Virus record (IMG/VR): IMGVR_UViG_3300049215_000802
Span: 18,889-82,888 of that record
From: a virus
Length of the DNA stretch: 64,000 nt
Strand: one strand, 5' to 3'
A model generated the notes under the pieces. The model saw only the letters and a program-made list of their open reading frames with translations, ran no database searches and was not told the origin of the DNA. Position numbers and translations under genes: made by a program. Positions 24,054 to 30,425 of this stretch are shown in pieces; within the stretch, counting starts at the first letter, position 1, and every line of letters starts with the position of its first letter.

Positions 24054-24656
24054 TTACTTCACCGGCCAAGGCAACCCAAAGTCGCGGCGCTTAAGCTTGA
24101 CCATATCAGGATCAGCACTCCTATCTCGATGCCACACGATGCCTTCGACATTCGGATGTACCGAGAGCCACTCTCGAATACCTGCAAAGTCACGCGGCAC
24201 ATCGTCTAAAACAGTTTCACCGTGTCGCCACAGCGCGTGTTTTGCCAAGCCGTAGGGATTGCCCTGCACTTTTGGTCCGACAAGTTCGTAGGTACCTTCG
24301 GCCGGCCCGATGTACTCGGTTACTTCACCATCGAACGTTGGATGATATGCGGATATCCACGCTTCGCGAAACCACTGATCTTCCGTTCCTTCACCAACTT
24401 TCAGCCAGCCCGGCCAGTGGCCAGTAACCGGGTCAGGCTCCTGTGCAGGTACAAATCCCGTTGGCGGCTGTTTGCCTTTCTTGGCATCGTAACGCTTGAA
24501 CAACGCACCATCTTCCACGAGGCAGCACGTGCCATCGTACTTTTCGGATGCAAAACCTTCCCCATCTACGACCCACTCAGCGCCCGGTACGATTTCATCG
24601 CGTACCAATCGATCGCCATCGTAATTGCGCGCAAACAAACTGATGATTTTCTTCAT
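24054..24656 (-). CDS. RNA ligase resembling animal RLIG1 (DUF5565-type)
   Basis: A protein of 200 residues. Nucleotidyltransferase motif I is EKYDGTC (Lys39 would take AMP), followed by LFKRYDAKKGKQPP, PVTGHWPGWLKV, YELVGPKVQGNPYGL, EGIVWH (motif IV) and MVKLKRRDFGLPWP (motif V). The order and wording closely follow the human C12orf29/RLIG1 family, which joins RNA 5'-phosphate to 3'-hydroxyl ends. In phages RNA ligases repair tRNAs cut by host anticodon nucleases; this phage also carries tRNA genes. No partner kinase-phosphatase is seen nearby. Confidence 0.85.
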   Translation of the reverse strand: MKKIISLFARNYDGDRLVRDEIVPGAEWVVDGEGFASEKYDGTCCLVEDGALFKRYDAKKGKQPPTGFVPAQEPDPVTGHWPGWLKVGEGTEDQWFREAWISAYHPTFDGEVTEYIGPAEGTYELVGPKVQGNPYGLAKHALWRHGETVLDDVPRDFAGIREWLSVHPNVEGIVWHRDRSADPDMVKLKRRDFGLPWPVK

Positions 24657-24674
24657 TGCACCTGTCCCACGAGA

Positions 24675-25064
24675 TTAGGATGATTCCGATGGTTTCAACA
24701 CTTCCGCGCCAAGGGCGTCGACCGCGAGACGGCGCTTATCAGTCTTGTCCTGCCAATCTCGCGTTAGTTGGATGTACTCGCGAGGGCGCTTCGTTGGATC
24801 ACCCTTGAATGCCCTAACTGCTCGCTCTGCCTCTCGCTCAATTTGGCACGCCTCAACTACCGCTCGCCACCGCTCGATCATCGCGCGGGCCGTGGCGAGG
24901 TCGCGTTGAGCCATGGCGAGCGTGGCGTAGATGGCCCCGCCGTCAATGTCGTCGCAGTAGTAACGTTCGCTTCGGATCAGGTCCAGAAGATCGCCAATTG
25001 GCTCGGCGTCCACGTCGGTTGGCTCTTTTGTCCAGGGCTTCGAGTACAGATCATCTCGCGGCAC
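24675..25064 (-). CDS. Helical phage protein, unknown
   Basis: From GTG with a GGAGGGGA ribosome site, a protein of 129 residues. PIGDLLDLIRSERYYCDDID is followed by long helices (AMAQRDLATARAMIERWRAV and EACQIEREAERAVRAFKGD). No family recognised. It overlaps the upstream gene by 14 bases and precedes the RNA ligase by 18. Confidence 0.55.
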   Translation of the reverse strand: MPRDDLYSKPWTKEPTDVDAEPIGDLLDLIRSERYYCDDIDGGAIYATLAMAQRDLATARAMIERWRAVVEACQIEREAERAVRAFKGDPTKRPREYIQLTRDWQDKTDKRRLAVDALGAEVLKPSESS

Positions 25065-25593
25065 TCCGTTCCCCTCCTTGCCCCTCGCCCGTGGCTGGCT
25101 GGCCGAGAGCGGCACGTATCGCATCGCGTAGTTCGATCAGTGCAGGTTCACGCCACGTACTGACGCCAAGGCCCCAACCGTTGTCGGCAATGTGGACGTG
25201 AAACCATCCGTCTTTTCCAAGGTTAACGCTCGCAGTGTCAGCGCCCTCCGCTACGGCCTTTTTCGCCGCCTTGTCAGCATCTTCGCGTTTGACGTAAGAT
25301 TCCCAACGATGTTTCGGCATCTTGAACGGCTGACCGGCTTTCGCTGCATCAACCGCTTTCTGCCACGTCGCCCGTTCTGCCTCGGTTGAGCACTCAGGAT
25401 CGGGCTTGAAGTCGCGCGGGTCTTCCACGTGTGCGCCACCGTATGTTTCGGATTCGGCCTCCATCTCAACCAGTGGCAGCGCCTTTGCGAGCAATTCCTC
25501 GAGAGTTGTCATTCTCGCCACCGCGCACTCGTGATGCCGTGGGTCGCGCCAGCAGGTGGGGGAGTGGGTCATTTGCATGCCGTCGAGGTTCAT
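25051..25593 (-). CDS. Phage protein, unknown
   Basis: A protein of 180 residues with ATGA overlap at its start. It has CWRDPRHHECAV at the start (possible metal site), a helical part, KAGQPFKMPKHRWESYVKRE in the middle and VSTWREPALIELRDAI late. The start may alternatively be at an internal Met (MTTLEELLAKALPLVE). No function recognised. Confidence 0.55.
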   Translation of the reverse strand: MNLDGMQMTHSPTCWRDPRHHECAVARMTTLEELLAKALPLVEMEAESETYGGAHVEDPRDFKPDPECSTEAERATWQKAVDAAKAGQPFKMPKHRWESYVKREDADKAAKKAVAEGADTASVNLGKDGWFHVHIADNGWGLGVSTWREPALIELRDAIRAALGQPATGEGQGGERSAAR

Positions 25594-26201
25594 CGTCGTG
25601 CCTCAACGAGCACTTGCCGTGAGTGACTTTTCGCTGTCGAGCGAATGATAGTAGCCGTTGTCAGCACGCCCCCAACAACCGCGAAAATGACGAGCGCAAT
25701 AGCCAGGATAACGGCTGCTGCCCCCAACTCACCCTCTTCGCTGTCGCTGCTGGAATCAGACCCTTTGAACAGATCACCGATGGCACTGAACACACCTGGT
25801 AGCGATTCGATCGCCTCGTAAGTGTTGTAAACCTGCGCGAAAGTGTTGTAGCCGGCTGCCGCGATATTTCCGAATGATCGTGTACGCCACGCCGTTGCCC
25901 ACGAATCGAGAGCGATAGCTAGACCTGAGCCTAGGACGGGCAGAATAATGATGGCATAGCCAAGCGCCACCATTCCGCTCACTTGGCGTGGCCCCAAAAG
26001 ACCAGCAGCCTGAGCAACAATAGCCAGCACGATCAGATAGACCCAGGTGAAACCGCACGCGCTCATTGTCGCGCCCATCCACGACATAAAGCGTGCCCAT
26101 CCGCCCATTTTCTTGGTTTCCGCCCAGGACTTACCTACCGTGTAGGCATTAAGCCAACTGATGCCAAAGTTAAGGACCATCAAGACGGCAATCACAAACA
26201 C
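25590..26201 (-). CDS. Polytopic membrane protein, unknown
   Basis: A protein of 203 residues with about four membrane spans: residues 1-20 (FVIAVLMVLNFGISWL), 50-72 (GFTWVYLIVLAIVAQAAGLL), 78-102 (MVALGYAIIILPVLGSGLAI) and near the end (AAAVILAIALVIFAVVGGVL). An acidic Ser/Asp loop precedes the last span. It is not beside lysis genes. A superinfection-exclusion or host-membrane role is possible. Confidence 0.6.
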   Translation of the reverse strand: MFVIAVLMVLNFGISWLNAYTVGKSWAETKKMGGWARFMSWMGATMSACGFTWVYLIVLAIVAQAAGLLGPRQVSGMVALGYAIIILPVLGSGLAIALDSWATAWRTRSFGNIAAAGYNTFAQVYNTYEAIESLPGVFSAIGDLFKGSDSSSDSEEGELGAAAVILAIALVIFAVVGGVLTTATIIRSTAKSHSRQVLVEARR

Positions 26202-26212
26202 CTTTTTTCTCC

Positions 26213-26470
26213 CTACACCTGATAATGTTCCACCACATTCGTCAACCCGTCCTCGCGGGTCGTGGCACGCTGGCGCATATGCGGATAGATTGCTAAGTAG
26301 CGTTCATCCGACCACATACAGTCATCGCAGATAACCGTTTCACCAGGGTTCGCGAATTGTGAGCACATCCCATCCGGCGAGATGCGGTAGAAGCCGCTCG
26401 TGGCCGTCTTGTCCTCATAGCCGTCGACTTGGCGACCACAGCGCGAGCAGGTAACAGTGAGATCAGGCAT
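26213..26470 (-). CDS. Small zinc-ribbon protein
   Basis: A protein of 85 residues. CSRC at residues 9-12 and CDDC near residue 50 form a C-x2-C/C-x2-C ribbon. The middle (FYRISPDGMCSQFANPGE) looks like a beta extension. Several genes in this block carry comparable ribbons with different sequence. Function unknown. Confidence 0.55.
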   Translation of the reverse strand: MPDLTVTCSRCGRQVDGYEDKTATSGFYRISPDGMCSQFANPGETVICDDCMWSDERYLAIYPHMRQRATTREDGLTNVVEHYQV

Positions 26471-26479
26471 TGCAACCTC

Positions 26480-26917
26480 CTAAAGTCGATCAGCGCACAG
26501 TAGTTCGAGATCGTGGGCGCGTTTTCGCCACCCGTCGCGGCTTTCCGTAATCTGGGCCAGCGTCGCCTCGGCACCGCGTACGTAGTTACCGTAAGCCTCG
26601 CGGAGCTTCGCTAATTCTTCGCTAGTCTGCTCCCAAAGCTTGACGTAAGCATCGCGGTCAGAGGCTGCCTTCTTTGCTAGGCTCATCGTCTCGTCATTGC
26701 GGAGTTCCAGTACCGCCTTGTCCCGCGTAACCGCCACGAGGTCAGCGGTCAGCGTGGCGATAGCACGCTGGTCCTGCTCCCGCTGGGCTTCGAGGAAGCG
26801 GTATCGCCTAAATATGGCGTTCATCGGATGGTCTAGACGGCGAATGGTTGATTGATACTGCTCCTCGTCACGCAGCCAGCGTTCTTGTTCCTCGGTCAGC
26901 CGTGGCTCATCGCTCAT
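26480..26917 (-). CDS. Coiled-coil phage protein, unknown
   Basis: A protein of 145 residues, nearly all helix, with heptads through residues 40-140 (RFLEAQREQDQRAIATLTAD and EEQYQSTIRRLDHPMNAI). Its start lies in a GGAGGGACCGATG junction shared with two other gene joints nearby, overlapping the upstream gene by 11 bases. No family recognised. Confidence 0.55.
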   Translation of the reverse strand: MSDEPRLTEEQERWLRDEEQYQSTIRRLDHPMNAIFRRYRFLEAQREQDQRAIATLTADLVAVTRDKAVLELRNDETMSLAKKAASDRDAYVKLWEQTSEELAKLREAYGNYVRGAEATLAQITESRDGWRKRAHDLELLCADRL

Positions 26918-27152
26918 CGGTCCCTCCCGCCATATCTAGTGGCGCTTCAGGCCAGGTGTATCGGCAGTTTTGACACTGGCGCTCAATGTGCTCGACGTAA
27001 TCCGCGAAAAATCCTCGCATTGGCGGCTTAGCGTGGCAACCACAGGAGACAGGCCAGCCATCAGTCCTGCGTCCGTTGTAAAATCGAGTCTTTATATCAG
27101 TGTTCCCGCACTTTGGGCACGTTGCGAACTCTTGAAACGGTTTAAGTGGCAT
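26907..27152 (-). CDS. Small zinc-ribbon protein
   Basis: A protein of 81 residues starting MPLKPFQEFATCPKCGNTDI. It contains CPKC, CGCH and CQNC, enough for one or two metal sites, with RYTWPEAPL after the last. The C-terminus is GGTDER because the next gene's ribosome site overlaps it. This resembles small phage proteins of the Lar type by its Cys pattern only. Confidence 0.6.
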   Translation of the reverse strand: MPLKPFQEFATCPKCGNTDIKTRFYNGRRTDGWPVSCGCHAKPPMRGFFADYVEHIERQCQNCRYTWPEAPLDMAGGTDER

Positions 27153-27348
27153 CGGTCCCTCCCTGCATTCTCGGACCCCTCGCTTCCTCCATCTTGAACT
27201 TCGCATATTCTCGTGCGCGCTCTTCCGCAAGCGGTCCACTGAAGATGGCAACAAAGATTGCCCCAGCATCATATTCGCCGTCATGGTCAATTGCGTTCGC
27301 ACACCACTCGCCGGGGTGTTGATCGCATTCAAAGACTTCGTACACCAT
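27142..27348 (-). CDS. Small phage protein, unknown
   Basis: A protein of 68 residues: MVYEVFECDQHPGEWCANAI, DHDGEYDAGAIFVAIFSG, then PLAEERAREYAKFKMEEA. The beta-then-helix form with a final GGTDAT end fits the overlapping-gene pattern of this block. Its ATG overlaps the preceding stop (TGATG). Function unknown. Confidence 0.55.
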   Translation of the reverse strand: MVYEVFECDQHPGEWCANAIDHDGEYDAGAIFVAIFSGPLAEERAREYAKFKMEEARGPRMQGGTDAT

Positions 27349-27527
27349 CAGTGCGTCCCTACCCCCGTTGATCTCGTATCCAGGTGAATATGAATCGGCA
27401 GGCACGGCAAGAGGCAAAACCACACGTCAGTCACACGCGGGTCGTCGATGCCGTTCTTCCAAAACACGCCAATCCAGAAGTCTTGCGGCTTGAACTCCAA
27501 GCGAATCCAGAAGCGCCCGCTACCCAT
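27348..27527 (-). CDS. Small phage protein of 59 residues, unknown
   Basis: Starts MGSGRFWIRLEFKPQDFWIG and continues VFWKNGIDDPRVTDVWFCLL. A short beta-rich protein of the kind often seen in actinophage early regions. The ATG follows GGGAGGGACCG and overlaps the previous gene by eight bases. No function known. Confidence 0.5.
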   Translation of the reverse strand: MGSGRFWIRLEFKPQDFWIGVFWKNGIDDPRVTDVWFCLLPCLPIHIHLDTRSTGVGTH

Positions 27528-28263
27528 CGGTCCCTCCCGCCGCAGCCGTGCGCGCGGCACGCAGCGCATCGACGGCGGCTAGTAGATCAGCAACGAGCTT
27601 TGCCCCTTCGTCGGGCACCTTGACCACTCCCTCGAAGTCTTTGGGCAAGCCATACAACACTACGAGGTAAGGCCCAGTCGTTTGATGCGAGACGTGCGTC
27701 CCTAATCTCTCAGCGCACGCGATCACCGCACCCGCGAGGGCGGCGAGCGGGGTAGCGGCGAGGGCATTGGCGCTTACACGTTGGAGCGACGTATCTTCGT
27801 CAATCTCATCGTCGGCACCGTCGGGATACTTGGCGACATACTTAGGCACGTCGAGTGTTGTGAAGTCGTGATGCCGTTGCAGCGCCTCCCTCAGCACCGC
27901 CTCCTCGCCCAGCGCTCGATCCCGCTCGGACATTACCCGTCCGAGGCTATCGGCAGCGTTGCTCAATTCACAGCGGTACGTATCCCGCTCGGCCTCGACG
28001 GTGGCGAGGCGGGCGCGGAGGTCGGCAATCTCTTGGGTATCGCCATGCTCAAAGCGATCTATCGCCTCCTGCACCGTTCTGAATGGCCCTTCCCACCGGT
28101 GCTCTTCGCCTTTCTTCCAGTAGACGAGGTAGAAGCCATCCGTTTTCCGGCCCAGGTCAATTGTTTCGATAACATCCTCACCATCGCCGATCTCGTTAAG
28201 AGGAATCAGGTTCCCTGGATCGATACTGTTGAGGAAAGTCCAATCCCATTCAATCTCGCTCAT
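27520..28263 (-). CDS. Phage protein with central coiled coil, unknown
   Basis: A protein of 247 residues from an ATG sharing ATGA with the previous stop. The first 70 residues are beta-type (KTDGFYLVYWKKGEEHRWEG). A coiled coil follows (EIADLRARLATVEAERDTYR), then a helical end and the GGTDG tail produced by overlap with the next ribosome site. No family recognised. Confidence 0.55.
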   Translation of the reverse strand: MSEIEWDWTFLNSIDPGNLIPLNEIGDGEDVIETIDLGRKTDGFYLVYWKKGEEHRWEGPFRTVQEAIDRFEHGDTQEIADLRARLATVEAERDTYRCELSNAADSLGRVMSERDRALGEEAVLREALQRHHDFTTLDVPKYVAKYPDGADDEIDEDTSLQRVSANALAATPLAALAGAVIACAERLGTHVSHQTTGPYLVVLYGLPKDFEGVVKVPDEGAKLVADLLAAVDALRAARTAAAGGTDG

Positions 28264-28529
28264 CGTCCCTCGCCTCGCGCATGGCCCCCCCGTTGATGCC
28301 GATACCTCAGCTCTCGATCCAAAGCTTTGCAGGCGTTTGAATACTTGTAGATCAAGGCACACGCACGCCTAGCGGTAAGTCGATCCGACCCACTGTCGAT
28401 CAACCGCTCCACTGCGACGTCACACCTCTCCTGGCACTCGACCAGACGTAAACGAAGATCGAACGTCTCGGCAGTATCGGGCCATCGCTCCGGTGTCGTG
28501 CCCCACCGCGTGCCTTGGGGCAGGCTCAT
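28260..28529 (-). CDS. Small helical phage protein, unknown
   Basis: A protein of 89 residues: ERWPDTAETFDLRLRLVECQ, ERCDVAVERLIDSGSDRLT, then SNACKALDRELRYRHQRG. Basic and helical. It overlaps both neighbours by four bases. Function unknown; translational coupling with the putative regulator upstream is likely. Confidence 0.5.
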   Translation of the reverse strand: MSLPQGTRWGTTPERWPDTAETFDLRLRLVECQERCDVAVERLIDSGSDRLTARRACALIYKYSNACKALDRELRYRHQRGGHARGEGR

Positions 28530-29293
28530 GCCACCATCTCCTTTCGCCGCGACTTCGGAAACATCCGATCGGCTTGCGCGATGCGTGGACCATCAAGGCC
28601 CAGCTGCTTGCACCGATTCATCACCGATGTTGACGACCGCGCCAGTGCCACGGCCAGGTGGCACATCGGCTGATACGGTCGCCACGCGCGCAGAAACGCA
28701 TCGTCGAGTGCGGAGAACCTCCAGAAGCGCTCCACGATGCGAGGCGCCTCGACCGGCGTCTCGTCAAGCCAGTCCGAGCGCACGACGTACGAGGTGTCCA
28801 GGCATTGAAGCGCTCGAATGTAGCCCTTCCCGATCCGCCAGAGCACGGTTGCCTGCGTTAGTCCTAACCGTTGGCCGACGTCCTTCGTCGTCAAAAACGT
28901 CAGTCCGTGACGCACGTCGGTCGCGTGCTCACGCCAGTTCGCGTCTGTCATCGCCAAAGGTTCCCATTCGTGCCAGTGGACTTCGTTCTCGATGAAGTCG
29001 GTCAAATCTTGCTCGGTGATGATCCGAACCGTTCCTTTTCCCACCGGAATCGACTGGCCGAACCACCCCGCGTCAAACCATCGGCACATCGTCATGAAGC
29101 CAACACCAAATAATCGTGCCAACCGAGCCCGTGTGTAGCCAGTCTCCTGTGCCGGTGCGAGCTGCTCACGAACCCGCTTCGCCTTGATCGAACCTGCCGA
29201 CCGGTGCAGCCGCGCCGCTATTTGTCGATCGGTTTTGTTTTCCTCGACCAGCGATTCGAGGAGTTCTTGTTCTTCGGATGTCCAGTACCGCAC
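28526..29293 (-). CDS. SANT/Myb-type and helix-turn-helix DNA-binding protein
   Basis: A protein of 255 residues. Residues 1-45 (YWTSEEQELLESLVEENKTD, RQIAARLHRSAGSIKAKR) are a Myb/SANT-like or GcrA-like helix-turn-helix. Residues 52-95 (RARLARLFGVGFMTMCRWFD) and 130-160 (TTKDVGQRLGLTQATVLWRI) look like two MerR/excisionase-type winged helices. The end repeats a Myb-like segment (FSALDDAFLRAWRPYQPMC). Four DNA-binding units suggest a phage transcription regulator, perhaps of late genes. Confidence 0.65.
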   Translation of the reverse strand: MRYWTSEEQELLESLVEENKTDRQIAARLHRSAGSIKAKRVREQLAPAQETGYTRARLARLFGVGFMTMCRWFDAGWFGQSIPVGKGTVRIITEQDLTDFIENEVHWHEWEPLAMTDANWREHATDVRHGLTFLTTKDVGQRLGLTQATVLWRIGKGYIRALQCLDTSYVVRSDWLDETPVEAPRIVERFWRFSALDDAFLRAWRPYQPMCHLAVALARSSTSVMNRCKQLGLDGPRIAQADRMFPKSRRKEMVA

Positions 29294-29490
29294 TATCTAG
29301 CCTCTTGCGCGCGCAAATCGCCGGTCCGCATGTGGCCGACGTGATACCGCCGGCAGAACGGGCACTGGTAGACGTGGAGCCGGTCCGATCCTTTTCGGAC
29401 CAATGCGTCCATCGCGTGCTCGGCGATCCGTGGATTGGTCCAGCCTTGCTTGGCGTCGCATTGACGGCGACGATAACGCTTTGAAGCCAT
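29293..29490 (-). CDS. Small zinc-finger protein
   Basis: A protein of 65 residues with an Arg/Lys-rich start (SKRYRRRQCDAKQGW) and YQCPFCRRYHVGH, a single C-x2-C...H-x2-3-H type site. Comparable little proteins (HVYQCPFCxxYHxGH) are common in phages and plasmids. Function unknown. It directly precedes the DNA-binding regulator, sharing one base. Confidence 0.6.
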   Translation of the reverse strand: MASKRYRRRQCDAKQGWTNPRIAEHAMDALVRKGSDRLHVYQCPFCRRYHVGHMRTGDLRAQEAR

Positions 29491-29580
29491 TGAACGTCTG
29501 TAACTACCTCCTTGCTTCGATGAGCCCCAACCGGGCCATTCTGGCGCGTCTACCAGCCAATTTCACGCTAAATCCCACGA

Positions 29581-29862
29581 TCATTTGTTCTCCGATGATG
29601 ATGCGATCGCCCCGATCGCGACCAGCGCCTCGTCGACGCTCGACCAGAAGACAAGTGGCCAGCCCTCGGCTACCAGCGCGCGTTGCGCCTTCGTTCGCGG
29701 GGCTTTGGGGCCCGACTTGAAATCGACCAGGTACAGCCCTTTGCGAAACCAGACCAGCGCGTCGATGGTTCCGTTGATGAGCAGAACCCGCGCTCCCACC
29801 TGGCGCAACGCCGCGACGATCTCGCCCTGGTTGGCATCGAGTGAAACGCTGTATCGGCTCAT
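29581..29862 (-). CDS. VRR-NUC-like nuclease
   Basis: A protein of 93 residues from an ATGA overlap. DANQGEIVAALRQVGARVLL, then GTIDALVWFRKGLYLVDFKS and KAQRALVAEGWPLVFWSSVD. The Glu, Asp (IDALV) and DFK positions match the PD-(D/E)XK core of the VRR-NUC family, which acts on branched or flap DNA. It is in the replication block behind the primase-helicase. Confidence 0.75.
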   Translation of the reverse strand: MSRYSVSLDANQGEIVAALRQVGARVLLINGTIDALVWFRKGLYLVDFKSGPKAPRTKAQRALVAEGWPLVFWSSVDEALVAIGAIASSSENK

Positions 29863-30425
29863 CCGCGCAGCTCGCCCAGCAGCGTCTTGAGCCGGTCCGC
29901 ATGCGGGAGTAGCTTCTCCTTGCGCCAGAATGCCCAGTCGCTCTCGCTGATCGTGCCGCGCTCGAGCTTGGCTCCGCCGGTTGACACCGCGACCAGCTGT
30001 GCCCCGAGACACCGGAAGCCATGGAGCGCTTGGAAGAGACCCTTCGGGTCGGCGCGATCGGAGCCAGTTGCGAACAGTAGTTGCACCCACAAATCGTGGT
30101 CATCGACGCGATCTGGACGCGGATCGGGCCAGCCCGGCCACGGAAGCAGCTCTTTGTTTTGTGCAGTTTTGGTGTTTTCTAGTGAATCGGTCGCCTGAGC
30201 GCTTACCACCTGCATCGGTGCAGTTGGCACGCCGTCAGTCGGATTAGTCAAGAACGTTTGCTGGGTCGTCCTCTCCGCGCGCAACGCCTCGATGATGAGC
30301 CCCCGGTTCGCCGTAATGCGATCGCGCCACGCGCTATCAACCGAACGCGGTCCGCGCGCAACGAGGCTGTCGCCATTCAGGGTGAAGATGATCCCGGCCG
30401 CGCGGGCTTCGGCGAGCAGGCTCAT
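29859..30425 (-). CDS. Phage replication-region protein with TubC-like N-terminus
   Basis: A protein of 188 residues starting MSLLAEARAAGIIFTLNGDS (ATGA overlap with the primase). The N-terminal 50 residues (GIIFTLNGDSLVARGPRS, then NRGLIIEALRAE) have the pattern of the TubC docking-type domain often fused to or beside phage primases. The C-terminal half is helical (SDWAFWRKEKLLPHADRL). It may be a primase accessory; not shown. Confidence 0.55.
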   Translation of the reverse strand: MSLLAEARAAGIIFTLNGDSLVARGPRSVDSAWRDRITANRGLIIEALRAERTTQQTFLTNPTDGVPTAPMQVVSAQATDSLENTKTAQNKELLPWPGWPDPRPDRVDDHDLWVQLLFATGSDRADPKGLFQALHGFRCLGAQLVAVSTGGAKLERGTISESDWAFWRKEKLLPHADRLKTLLGELRG

